A stretch of 64,000 nucleotides of DNA. Origin: Xiphophorus maculatus (Eukaryota; Chordata; Actinopteri; Cyprinodontiformes; Poeciliidae). The notes under the pieces were generated by a model. That model was given only the letters and a program-made list of their open reading frames with translations. It was not told the origin of the DNA and searched no databases. Location of the stretch: assembly GCF_002775205.1 (NCBI RefSeq), contig NC_036454.1, positions 27,078,283 to 27,142,282 on the forward strand. Reading direction: 5' to 3'. Of this stretch, positions 1 through 10,692 are shown one piece after another; position 1 is the stretch's first letter, and each line of letters opens with the position of its first letter. A program made the translations under genes and the position numbers.

Positions 1-1850
1 GCTCCCGCAGAGCGCAAACTGTCCGCCGTTTGCGCAAACAGAACAGAAAAGGGAAGAGCGGGCAGTTTTCTCAACTTCAAATGTCACTTAGCGACTCTTT
101 CTGTAAACGTAAACCAACTTGTGAAGCCGACAGTGCCACTTGAGGAATGCAGGGCAGTCACACGTAGTGAGAGTCATGTGAAAGTATGGGAAGCACGGAA
201 GGACAAACTTATTCGGAATTCAGACGGCGTTTTAGCGGAGATGATTCTCATAATATCTTGATTTTATATCAACAGTTTGACATGTAAATAACCTCCTGAA
301 TTGGTTTTAAACTGTTCCTATATTAGTTGATTTGTTGTGTATAAATTACTCGGTCATTACTGTAGTGTGACTCTAGAAGTTGATGTTTACAAATTTACAG
401 ACAAAAGGAATTATAATTAACTTGGATTGCCTTCGTTACTATTTTTGCCTTTAGCACTAGCACTGTTGCTAAGCTAATTACAAACAGAAACTTTTTAACC
501 TGCAAGTCTTGTGGCAGTTTTTAACTTCTATTAAGGTGTTATATTCATTCATCATAATTGAATCAATTTAAACAGAGCCAATTCTGGAAACCACGTGACA
601 AACGAGAAGAACAGTTGGCTGAACCAGCTTCTCCTAATATTTGTAGTTGTGTTGTACTAACAGAGTGAATGTGATGCTTTTTGTGGTTTTGCTGTTTTTC
701 TCCCTTCGCCTCCAACAAACTAGTTCCCCTTAGGATATCAATAGAAACTGAACTGAACCATCAGTTCAATTCTAATCAAAATATTTAGGTGGATTTTTTA
801 CTAGACTCATTCGTGTTATTAGGAATATTCTATTTCTTATTGTAAATTCATTTTAAAACATAATATTCCAATTTATAAATTTTTTTTAAAATATTTTTAT
901 TGGCAACTGTTTAATAAAAAAATTATTTTAGAAACACAAAAGCACCAAAAAAAAATGAGTGAGAATCATGACACCGATCTTATTAAGCTTGAAGTACGTT
1001 TCTGGAAAACAAAATTGCAATGCCTGGTATTTAGCCTGTGAATGCTGGGAGGTTGTTCGGGTCAATGCTGGACTGAAAAGAGCAACACAAATACATCTTT
1101 TGCTTAGAAAAAAACCCCCGTAAAAATCACGACTATCATGTCACCGTTAGCAGTTTTATTTTATTTTGATTTGAGGAAATAAGCAGCATCCTCTGAGCGG
1201 TCATTTAAAATCTTTCAGATCCTGTTTTTAGCGCTCGATTAAAAAGCCTAGATGAGCCGCCATGGCGTGGCCGCGCGCATGAATACGTAAGACGCCTCAC
1301 AGAGCTGGTCGGCCCGTTGCTGCGATACGTGACAGCGTCCGCCATATTGATTGTGGCCTATGTGCCAGTAAACCAATACAAAATGGACCGAACTTCAGAA
1401 AGTGCCGTTCTACACAGTATTTTAAGTTAATACCTGTCATTGACACAGTCTCTCACACACACTAATATATTTGGTAATCAAATAAATGATTCTGATAGTT
1501 TTTATATTGACACTAATGAACAGACACACACTTTTACAGTGTTTTATTAAAGAACATATTTACATGATTCCATGTTAAATGTACATTTAACATTTCAAGA
1601 CAAGAAAAAATAAATACATTTTCTTGTATTTATTTTTTTATATATAATTTCAAACATTAAACGACATATTTTTCTTACTTTTTTCTGGGGAAAAAAATAA
1701 TTTATTACAGTATATCAACTCTGTTATTGACAGCAAAGAGTGAAAAATAATTCTAACAGAGTAAATTATTTTTATTTCATTACATAAGCTGTATTAATAC
1801 ACTAATATTTCAGATTGACATATTTAAAAATACACAAAAAGGGAAAGAAT
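1..1850. other. Gene-poor AT-rich stretch with one CpG-rich patch
   Basis: No long open frame or recognisable protein was seen. Most of the stretch is AT-rich with homopolymer runs. The exception is about 1245-1370, which is GC/CpG-rich and contains, on the minus strand, a YY1-like CAATATGGCGGA box near 1345 followed by a 47-codon open frame that I do not recognise. It may be a promoter of a transcript running leftwards. A short inverted repeat (GCGCAAAC near 12-19, GTTTGCGC near 28-35) lies at the extreme left end. Confidence 0.5.
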
Positions 1851-1854
1851 AAAA

Positions 1855-2475
1855 CACATTTATTTATTATACTGGGAACACTGGCCACATGTTGGGGCTT
1901 CAGTCTGCTGGTCACACTGGGAGAACTCCAATGACTTCTGAGACATCCTGGTGCACAAGTTAAAAAAGCCCAGGATAAAAGAGAAATTATCCAAAAGTGT
2001 AATAGAAAATACATATATATTTCCTTCACATTCAGAGAAAAGACATTTTCAGCATGTTGGGTCTCGGACTTGTAGCATCTTTATAGCATAGCTGAATACC
2101 GATATTGTGAAACAGAGACTGAACAACAGCAGCTCCAGCTCTGATCCTGACTGACCTTTCTTCACAAAATCCCCCGGTTTTTAATACACCTCCTCTCTAA
2201 CGGCGGTTTCTCATCAGCTCTCTCTCATTAGAAAACACAGTATGAAAACGTTAGCTACGCTAACAACCAGCGGTTACTTCGGGCCAATTTAGCTACATGG
2301 GAAATATTTCTCGGTTGTTTAGAAGCGAGTTTCTGGCTGCAAAGTCCAGTAATTCTGCTCTCTCATCCTTACCTGTGGAAGGTAGTGCACATAAATCCAG
2401 TTTGTATTGTAAAACGGTTGAAACAAGTCCGCACAGCACAGCACTTAGGGAGCTCCGATCGCTCTGCTGCCACAT
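1855..2475 (-). other. Possible short two-exon minus-strand transcript
   Basis: A strong splice donor (CACAG then gtaagg) ends an exon at 2373. A good acceptor (gtgcaccag) opens a second exon at 1947, which runs into overlapping AATAAA signals at 1859-1868. The intron would be 425 bp. Reading from the ATG at 2475, exon 1 encodes a peptide starting MWQQSDRSS, and the frame crosses the junction. Another frame of exon 1 reads PKCCAVRTC, resembling the start of a THAP zinc finger, but it has no ATG and the second exon does not continue a THAP domain. The upstream promoter carries a YY1-type box. It could be a small protein gene, a decayed THAP gene or a non-coding RNA. Confidence 0.3.
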
Positions 2476-2580
2476 ACAAGATGGCGGCGACGTAACGCAG
2501 GACTCGGCGCTCAGTGAAGGCGTCTACGTCTTCACGCCTGTGGATCTGTGGAACCAACGGCTGCCTGAAAGAGCGACCAC
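2440..2580. promoter_or_regulatory. CpG-rich, YY1-type candidate promoter
   Basis: A locally CpG-rich segment contains AAGATGGCGGCGACG at about 2479, a classical YY1 box found at TATA-less vertebrate promoters. It lies between the minus-strand two-exon candidate (1855-2475) and the plus-strand minisatellite frame (2685-4354), so it could be bidirectional. No TATA box is evident. The assignment rests on motif and base composition only. Confidence 0.4.
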
Positions 2581-2684
2581 GTTGCTAGGAGATGCTCCGA
2601 AAAAGAAACGGCTGGACAGATTCCGATGTTCTGACTTCAATCTCTGTGTTTTCTCTGCACCTGGGTTTCATGCTGCCTCTTGAG

Positions 2685-4354
2685 TGTTTCACGTCGGAGC
2701 GGTGGATCCACTGGAGAATGGCCAGGTGGATCCACTGGAGAATGGCCAGGTGGATCCACTGGAGAATGACCAGGTGGATCCACTGGAGAATGGCCAGGTG
2801 GATCCACTGGAAAACGACCAGGTGGATCCACTGGAGAACGACCAGGTGGACCCACTGGAGAACGGCCAGGTGGACCCACTGGAGAACGGCCAGGTGGACC
2901 CACTGGAGAACGGCCAGGTGGATCCACTGGAGAACGGCCAGGTGGACCCACTGGAGAACGGCCAGGTGGATCCACTGGAGAACGGCCAGGTGGATCCACT
3001 GGAGAACGACCAGGTGGATCCACTGGAGAACGGCCAGGTGGATCCACTGGAGAACGGCCAGGTGGATCCACTGGAGAACGGCCAGGTGGATCCACTGGAG
3101 AACGGCCAGGTGGATCCACTGGAAAACGGCCAGGTGGACCCACTGGAGAACGGCCAGGTGGATCCACTGGAGAACGGCCAGGTGGATCCACTGGAGAATG
3201 ACCAGGTGGATCCACTGGAGAATGGCCAGGTGGATCCACTGGAAAACGACCAGGTGGATCCACTGGAGAACGACCAGGTGGACCCACTGGAGAACGGCCA
3301 GGTGGACCCACTGGAGAACGGCCAGGTGGACCCACTGGAGAACGGCCAGGTGGATCCACTGGAGAACGGCCAGGTGGACCCACTGGAGAACGGCCAGGTG
3401 GATCCACTGGAGAACGGCCAGGTGGATCCACTGGAGAACGACCAGGTGGATCCACTGGAGAACGGCCAGGTGGATCCACTGGAGAACGGCCAGGTGGATC
3501 CACTGGAGAACGGCCAGGTGGATCCACTGGAGAACGGCCAGGTGGATCCACTGGAGAACGGCCAGGTGGATCCACTGGAGAACGACCAGGTGGACCCACT
3601 GGAGAACGGCCAGGTGGATCCACTGGAGAATGGCCAGGTGGATCCACTGGAGAATGGCCAGGTGGATCCACTGGAGAATGACCAGGTGGATCCACTGGAG
3701 AATGGCCAGGTGGATCCACTGGAAAACGACCAGGTGGATCCACTGGAGAACGACCAGGTGGACCCACTGGAGAACGGCCAGGTGGACCCACTGGAGAACG
3801 GCCAGGTGGACCCACTGGAGAACGGCCAGGTGGATCCACTGGAGAACGGCCAGGTGGACCCACTGGAGAACGGCCAGGTGGATCCACTGGAGAACGGCCA
3901 GGTGGATCCACTGGAGAACGACCAGGTGGATCCACTGGAGAACGGCCAGGTGGATCCACTGGAGAACGGCCAGGTGGATCCACTGGAGAACGGCCAGGTG
4001 GATCCACTGGAGAACGGCCAGGTGGATCCACTGGAAAACGGCCAGGTGGACCCACTGGAGAACGGCCAGGTGGATCCACTGGAGAACGGCCAGGTGGATC
4101 CACTGGAGAACGACCAGGTGGACCCACTGGAGAACGGCCAGGTGGATCCACTGGAGAACGACCAGGTGGACCCACTGGAGAACGGCCAGGTGGATCCACT
4201 GGAAAACGACCAGGTGGACCCACTGGAGAACGGCCAGGTGGGTCCACTGGAGAACGACCAGGTGGATCCACTGGAGAATGACCAGGCCTCCCAGAGCGCA
4301 AGCCGCGCACTGATGGATTTGGGAATCCCAAACCCACCTGATTTTGTAGAATAA
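2685..4354 (+). CDS. Candidate repeat-protein exon (VDPLENGQ x 66)
   Basis: In this frame the minisatellite reads as an eight-residue acidic repeat VDPLEN[G/D]Q, followed by a unique tail ending PPDFVE and a TAG. AATAAA signals follow at 4452 and 4466. Three of the four common variant sites are third-position and silent here, whereas in the other long frames most of them change residues. There is no in-frame ATG: a TGA lies just upstream at 2681, so expression would need splicing, for example at the cttgag acceptor ending at 2684. No known domain was recognised. A competing frame with an ATG at 2592 reads RWIHWRTA repeats. The openness may be a by-product of unit length, so confidence is low. 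Confidence 0.22.
2702..4285. repeat. Minisatellite: 66 tandem copies of a 24-bp unit
   Basis: The unit GTGGATCCACTGGAGAACGG plus CCAG repeats without interruption for 1,584 bp, exactly 66 units, each holding the 10-bp palindrome GTGGATCCAC. Variation is nearly confined to four transition sites in the unit (positions 6, 15, 18 and 20). The order of variants repeats at higher level: the block starting near 2761 recurs 432 bp (18 units) later near 3193 and again 480 bp (20 units) later near 3673. This indicates block duplication or unequal exchange. Because 24 is a multiple of 3 and the unit lacks stops in several frames, long open frames appear on both strands. Confidence 0.97.
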
Positions 4355-6340
4355 TCTCCTGATGGCTAAGAAGAACCCTTCATATACTCACAACAGGAGA
4401 CAGATTTTTATGACAAACTAGTGTTTTAGTAACTGCATACAAAAATCATGAAATAAAAAAGGAGAAATAAATACAAATGTACTTACAGCAGTTTAGAAAC
4501 GCACAAATAAATTATTCTTTTAAATGGAACATGAAGGAATGCACGTTTGAAGTATTCCAGTGTTATTGAATATGACTGCATAAAAATGAAAGAATTAAAC
4601 ATTAAAATACAGTAGAATGACAATGTTTAAAAAAGACTAAAATAAACCCGAATGTCTCACTTTTTTTACATAATTGTAGATATTAGTGAGGTCACTGCAA
4701 CATGTCCACACTGCACAAGAAATTAAAATAAAACAGGTCAAGTAATCTGAGGACAACACGCTTTGTAAACAGCAACCAAATAGTAAATGTTAATGCATTT
4801 CATAACTTATTTTTGGCCCGTAATATTGTCTCCTAAAATTTCAAAACAGTGAGAAAAATTCTAATGTTTACAACGTAATATTTTGTGCTGTCGTTAGCGT
4901 TTCCTATTACCCAACTGAACAGTCAGATGTCATGAATGTTAATCAAGTCATTGAAAAAGTGCAGCATTGGGAAGGTGGGAGTTTGATCAGTTTGACCAAC
5001 TCTATAAAAACACTCGGAAATGACCTCCAACTTACAGCAGAACTATATTCTATAAATATTTCAAACAATTTGCCAGGACTCTGAGACAACACTAACAAAT
5101 ATGTCTGAGTGTGGCATCTTCTGTGACTCTAAAAGCCTACTCTAGCTCTGATTGTGTCATTAATGACACTACTCCCTTTATTTTAGCTAAACTACAGTAG
5201 GATAAATACAGTAAAACCTAAAGCAGGGTTCCAAATGCACAATATTCCTATAAACCCGTCTACTTAACTACAGATATGGCAGCCCACTTCTACAGTTACT
5301 GCAGACTCCGAACGCAGGAATCAATAATCGTTCAGAAAGATTATACCTGCAAGTACATTTCAGTAACGTAGAGTTCAATGTTTTACCAGTTCAATTTTAA
5401 AAGTGAAACTCGAACAGAGTGTTAAATTTTAAGCGTTTGTTTTTGTTACTTTTAATGATCATGGCATACAGATAATGAAATATTCACTTTTAGTTTCTAA
5501 ATAAATTAGAATATTACTCAGAAATGATAAATAAAACGTTGCAAGCTGGCTGTTCGGATAGTAATGTCCACGCAAATTAATGAAAAATTGAGTGGAAAGA
5601 AAACATGATGTACAAAATGTAGCAAATGTAGGGGGAAGGGAGGATTCCCAAGGTGTCAGAGTTTAAAAAGGAGCCAGAAGCTATGTCATAGGTGTCTTAT
5701 GTCGGCTAAAGACAGAAATGACTGGACTGTGGCCCAATGGGTCATCCTTTGTTTTTCTTTTTTTTTTTAGATAAAAGTCAAAACTGAATTATGGTTTAAA
5801 ATGAGCTGTGAACCATAATCAATAAAACAAACAGAAATGAATACTTGATATATTTCCCTCTGTTAATGGCAAATCTGGAAAATATGTGGTTTCATTTTTT
5901 GAAACTGATTTACTGAAATAAATACATTTTTCAATTAGATTCTAATTCGTTGAGATTCAAGGAAGATGCTGAAGATCATATAGCTAATGAGTAAAACTTC
6001 ACTGGCATTTAACATTTGCTGTTAACTGTGGCGTTAAGCCGAGAAGGTTTTGCTTTGTCCGAGTAGTACAGTGATCATCTTTAAGTAACTAAAAAAAATA
6101 AATAAACTAAAAGAATTTTAATACCTGTTAAATTCACCATTCAAACACTATAAAATTGTGAAATTGAGCTTATTGTATGTAAACTTGACTACAATTGTGA
6201 AGGTGTTTGAGATCCACATTCTCTATGAGAACGAGAGATATCGGACGCCACCTGCTGGCCAAAATCAGCAGCTAAGATTGCTTGGATGAGACTGAATCAC
6301 AATAACATAGTAAATCTATTATAGTGCTAAAGTTCTGTTT
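4355..6340. other. Intergenic AT-rich DNA, no gene seen
   Basis: About 2 kb of AT-rich sequence separates the minisatellite from the 3' end of the Myb/SANT-like gene. I see no open frame with coding character, no clear repeat with terminal inverted repeats and no RNA gene. It starts with polyadenylation-like AATAAA motifs at 4452-4471 that could serve the minisatellite-spanning transcript. Confidence 0.5.
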
Positions 6341-6347
6341 CTCGCAG

Positions 6348-9129
6348 TCACATCAGCTGTTTATCCAGTAGCAGGATTTCCTTTTCCAGCTTCTTCATCT
6401 TCAGTGCTCTGTAGGCCATCTCCTGGTCCCGATTCTCGATCTCCTTTTTGAGGTAACAGCAGTAAAGGGCCCTTAGTTCATCAGTCTGCTTCTGAAAACA
6501 TATAGGCAGAGGTACGTAGAGTACCCAAAGATTGTTCTCAAGTAGGAGTAGCACTACTTCCACATATTTTTACTCAAGTAAAAGTGAAAGTAGCCATCCA
6601 AGAAACTACGCAAGTAAGAGTAAAAAGGTATTTGGTAAGAAGTCTGCTCAAGTAATGAGAAATGAATCAAATTATCAATCATTTAATATTTTTAAAAATG
6701 CATCATCGGATGGAGAAAAATATAAATATAAGTGGAAATGTTGGTATTTTAAGGTCCAAAATGAAAATAATTCATTTTAGTAATGAAAGAAACAACAAAA
6801 TGAGGCAAAAATAATTGTTTTTCCAAATCAGTTTCTTTCACTACATAACCTTTGAAATTTTAACAAAAACTGCAGGTGTGTGTCTGTGTCTGGTGAATGT
6901 TTGGTTAAAACATGTTTGTCTTTCATTCAGTGAAGTAACTAAGTCACTGGTGGGCAGAGAATCCAGAAAGTTTACTCTAGTAGGAGTAGCAATACTTCAT
7001 AATACAATTACTCAAAGAAAAGTAAAAAGTACACCGTAGTACATTCTTTCAAAAAACGGTAACTCAAGTAAATGTAATTGAGGAAATGTAACTCTGAATA
7101 TAGGTCTCCTAAACAGCACATGTATAATTGTTATGTTTCTTTTCACTCATTTAATTTGTCTGGAGCTGAATCCTGACTCTCACCTCAGCACGTCTGGTCC
7201 TGCTTGTAGCCCCTGCTGGGCTGCCGACCTCCTGAAAACTGCTGTTCTGCACGTCCTTCATTAGAAGAAAACACAAAGGTTCAGTGTGAAATAAAACAAA
7301 TTGGATAAATTGGTCAACGAAGCAGGTGCAGAGGTGTCTACCCCGTCAAAATGAGCCTCGCTGATGTCCGTCTCATCGCCGCTCAGGCTCTCTGGTTCCG
7401 TCTTTGTGACGGGCAGGAGGAGGACCGGATGGCCTGACACTTTCGTCACGTCAACAACGTTAAGGTTGGTCGTCTCCAAATGCAGCGACAGGGTTTAAAG
7501 AGACTTGACTTAAACTTACCACTCATAAAGGAGCTGTCGGATCCGCCGATGGGGCCGATGCAGGCGCCTCCGGGTAGGACCTCCACCCTCATGGTGTTTT
7601 CTCTGCTCAGCACCCCGTCCTCCTCTGCTGAGGTCAGAGAGGGGCTTCCCGACCCGCCCTCGGTCCTCAACACATCGGCCCTTTTTCTTTTTGCTGTGCA
7701 AGTACAAATTTAAAAGCAAACATTTGAGCACAGGCTTATGAAATGGAATGAATTTAGAAGTCAGTCGCTAAGCAAAGTCTTACAATTAGTGCAAACAAGT
7801 ATCAGGAGGAAGGGCGTCTAAAACTTGGGTCTGTTGTTTCCAAGAGTACCTGTTTGGATGATGTTCTTGTGTTTGACTTTCACTTGCTGCCATGTTCTTT
7901 TGTAGCCACTGTCTGAAACCCTGAGTCAGAAAAAAAAAACTACTATTACTATCTATTGCTTAGATATCGAAACTATATCAGGGTTTCCCCCAGTGTATTA
8001 TAAGAAGCCTGGCAGGCCACCAGGATTTACTTGTGCCCCCACCAGGCTAAGCATAGCTTATTTAAGTTTATTTTAAATGTTTGCATTTTTAAGACTTTAT
8101 AGCTGGTGTTCAGATATTAATCTTCCAATAACATATGATTGTCAAATGATATTTTCAAATTTCCTGTCAATTTAAAAAAAAAATTTAACTCAAAACCACA
8201 ACAGGCCGCTGGATGAATGGCTGCCGAGCGCCCCAACCACCGGGCTTAGCAAGTTTTCTGGGGGAAACCTTGTATATGTTACTATAGAAAATAAAAGCAT
8301 TGCCATCCCTTGAATTTTTTTGACATTTTGTCGCAGTACAACAACAAATAGTGTCCAAAGTTAGTCCTCAGAGGTTCTGTTTAAATTAAATGATGGTTCA
8401 CTAGCCATGTTCATCTTACTACCGACATAGTAGGGTTAACAAAGATGCACAAAATTCTGAAATTCTTTGTAAATAAATGTAGGTAAAGTGCCTTAATCAT
8501 TTGTATTTGCCCCCCTCTACACGGGTTTCCTGAAATAAAATCTGGTGTAACCAACATATGGCCATATAAACTAAAAGGACAGGCAAGAAAATTAGTCAAA
8601 GAAGCAATTAAGAGGCCCGTTGTAACTTTGGAGGAACTGCAGAGATTCATTGCTCAGGTGGGAGAATCTGTGGAACGACATGTACAAGTTGTGCATTCAA
8701 TTAATCTGTTTTTGGGAAAGAAACTGTTGAAGGAAAGTCACGAGAAATCTTATTGGCCACAAGCTTGTACAAAATAAAAACGAGGAAGAAGGTAATCAGA
8801 CATAAAATCCGCCTAAAAAAATGCAGGTGTTTGTGACAGTAACGTGACAAAATAGGCTAGAGATCAAGGGGCAATGCATCGAGTAGAGACAGAATGAAAG
8901 AGCAGAATGTTTGCAGGATATTTCCAAATTAGGATGACAAGAAGTGCATTTGGTGCTCTTACGCATTTATTTTATCAGCAATCCTCTGCCAGGCTTCCTC
9001 CCTCAGCTTGGAGGCGCTGGTTGTGTTGGATTTGGCTGTTAAGATCTCTCGCTCTTCTTCATACAACTTCAAAATAAGTTCTTGCTCCTTGGAGCTGAAG
9101 AAATGAGCCCTCTCCTGCTTTTTACTCAT
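6348..9129 (-). CDS. Myb/SANT-like DNA-binding domain protein (six exons)
   Basis: The nuclear DNA-binding role is inferred from family resemblance. Exons read right to left: 9129-8963, 7920-7850, 7693-7520, 7439-7342, 7255-7184, 6491-6348. Phases close to 241 aa. Residues about 1-80 form the Myb/SANT-like helix-turn-helix: MSKKQERAHFFSSKEQELIL, then EEAWQRIADKIN, then KRTWQQVKVKHKNIIQT, the family's hallmark third helix. A middle part (RADVLRTEGGSG, AEEDGV, PGGACIGPIGG) matches the usual linker of the fish family. The last exon (DELRALYCCYLKKEIENRDQ onward) is a coiled coil, presumably for dimerisation. A cag acceptor at 9138 precedes the ATG, so a 5' UTR exon probably lies upstream; an ATG at 9147 would add six residues but falls inside that acceptor. 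The exact subfamily (MSANTD or FSBP-like) is not settled. Confidence 0.82.
6500..7090. mobile_element. Degenerate MITE-like repeat in the last intron
   Basis: This lies in the final intron of the Myb/SANT-like gene. It carries the widespread fish repeat signature of scattered ACTCAAGTAAAAGTA-type words near 6538-6650 and again near 6965-7075, consistent with two related ends. A similar motif reappears at the right end of the window. Open frames inside it are fortuitous. Confidence 0.5.
7979..8272. mobile_element. hAT-like MITE
   Basis: Terminal inverted repeats are visible: CAGGGTTTCCCCCAG at the left end and CTGGGGGAAACCTTG at the right end. The interior is non-coding. It lies in intron 1 of the Myb/SANT-like gene, and AT-rich flanks (tatat) resemble a partial target duplication. 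Confidence 0.75.
8285..8860. mobile_element. Degraded Tc1/mariner-like relic
   Basis: Left end motif gacattttgtcgcagtacaa and right end motif cagtaacgtgacaaaata form decayed inverted ends typical of fish Tc1 elements. The interior keeps a recognisable piece of transposase-coding sequence (gaggcccgttgtaactttgg onward), broken by stops. It is non-autonomous and lies in intron 1 of the Myb/SANT-like gene. Confidence 0.7.
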
Positions 9130-9259
9130 CTGGTAATCTGTGATCATAAAAAAAAAATAAGTGAATGTACTTTTTAAATTTTTTTTTTATCTCTATATAT
9201 TTGCTGTCTATAACTCGTGCTTCCTCACCTCTGTCTGCGTTCATCATCATCATCATCAT

Positions 9260-9480
9260 TGTGAATCCGCGTCTCGACGTGCGACTGCTCTCCCCTGTGC
9301 GGCGGAGCGAGCGCGCGCACTTATCCGAGATGTTTCAATGCTAGATTTAGTAATCAAATCGTAATCTGCTGCAGAAAAAACGCTGCGAAACCGAGCCGGG
9401 TCGGCGCCACGGTTCGATCCGGGATGCGTCACGTTGTCAAACAGTTGCCCGGGGAGACGGAACCCGAGGAATGATGACCG
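9260..9480. promoter_or_regulatory. CpG-rich promoter region upstream of the Myb/SANT-like gene
   Basis: A sharp rise in CpG content (for example gcggcggagcgagcgcgcgc near 9300) lies just upstream of the first coding exon at 9129 on the minus strand. A candidate plus-strand start exon at 9793 lies on the other side, so the region could be bidirectional. There is no TATA box. A (CAT)n tract sits at 9241-9260. Confidence 0.45.
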
Positions 9481-9792
9481 TTGTCACCGGGTCGTTATAT
9501 CGACAAGCTTTGTTAACCCAGGATTTTCTAATTCGGCTTAAGGCGCGTTCACATGAGAGAGGCGGAGTCTGTAACAAAGACAGTCGCACGTAACGCGGCG
9601 TCGCGTCATTATACGACGTTAAACTGTTCTTACGCTCGTAGCGGGCATGAATGGAAACACGAAACGGACCCAGAAACCTATTAAAGAGCCAGACTTTGAC
9701 GTCAAATCATTGGTGCATCACTGCCGTTTCCGCTCTCAGGTGAAAATGGTGTTGTGTCTTGATACGATTCGGCCTGCCAGCTGGGTTCCAAC

Positions 9793-9846
9793 ATGGCCGG
9801 GATACCGTTTCTGCAACTAGGGAACTTTTCAAAGAAGCCGCTCAAA
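9793..9846 (+). CDS. Possible first coding exon, unrecognised
   Basis: An ATG in a reasonable context (ccaacATGG) opens MAGIPFLQLGNFSKKPLK and ends in phase 0 at a gtaata donor. The next plausible acceptor (tttttcttcag) opens near 10108 with a short continuation that stops after about 28 codons at the TAA near 10190. I do not recognise the peptide. It may be the start of a small gene sharing the CpG promoter, a decayed gene or chance. Confidence 0.25.
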
Positions 9847-10692
9847 GTAATATGAAACTATGTCATAATTTAAAAACATCGTTATGCTTTAGGACCATGT
9901 CAGAATTAAAATGAATACACATTTTCAGCTGTACAAGGCATCCCATTAATGCCGTAGTTGCATAATTAGTCATTGTTAAACCATAATAAATCCGCGGGTT
10001 ACAAAAGTATCTGCAAATTTCTGTGACCACAATCATCTCAGATTAGGACCTACAGAAAAACAATTGTTTCACCCACACAAAAACTGAAATACATTTTTTC
10101 TTCAGCTGTTTTCAACCAGTGGTTCCCTGAATTTAACACCTTTTTACCAAACCACTGAATTTTCAGTTTTCAAGCCAAGCCTTAATACATAATGAGCAGG
10201 CTGTACCCTGGAGAAACTGGCAACTATTCCAGCCTTAGTCATTTACTAGAATAAGAACAAAGGTAATAAACTAAAAATTTTTCATATGATTTGATTTTAA
10301 GGGCATAATATGAAGAATATGACTTGAGCAGATGAATAAAATTCTGCGATCTTTACCATCCCAACTTAAACATGTACTTTATGACGATGCATTTCTAAGA
10401 AAAAAAAAACAACTTAAGAGTCTGCTGTATAAAACTAGCAGAAGTAAGAAAAACACAAAAGACCAAAAGCTCAAACCAGTGGAACTAAGTTATTTTATTT
10501 AGGTCAAGTAAGTTTAAGCTGATATTTTTGTTTTAATGGTCCAGAACAGAGGAATTGTTGGTTCAGGTGCTCCAATGTGGGGAGCACAGAGGTATAAACA
10601 ATAAAACTCCAGTAAAACAGACTGCAAATAGGAGTGTGGTCCTGTAACGATAGCAGAGGGGGCTCTAGAGCCAGCGCTGATGTCTGGAGAGC

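Noticed and set aside
2592-4337. Very long open frames on both strands reading RWIHWRTA and PPGRSPVD
   Set aside because: Products of a 24-bp repeat lacking stops; most unit variants change residues in these frames, and composition is implausible for a protein.
7474-7519. A 46-bp intron or frameshift in the Myb/SANT-like gene
   Set aside because: Using the gacgaaag acceptor ending at 7440 gives an ordinary 80-bp intron and restores phase through the remaining exons.
9405-9435. tRNA-like GGTTCGATCC box
   Set aside because: The flanking stem does not pair and no A box or acceptor stem lies at the right distance.
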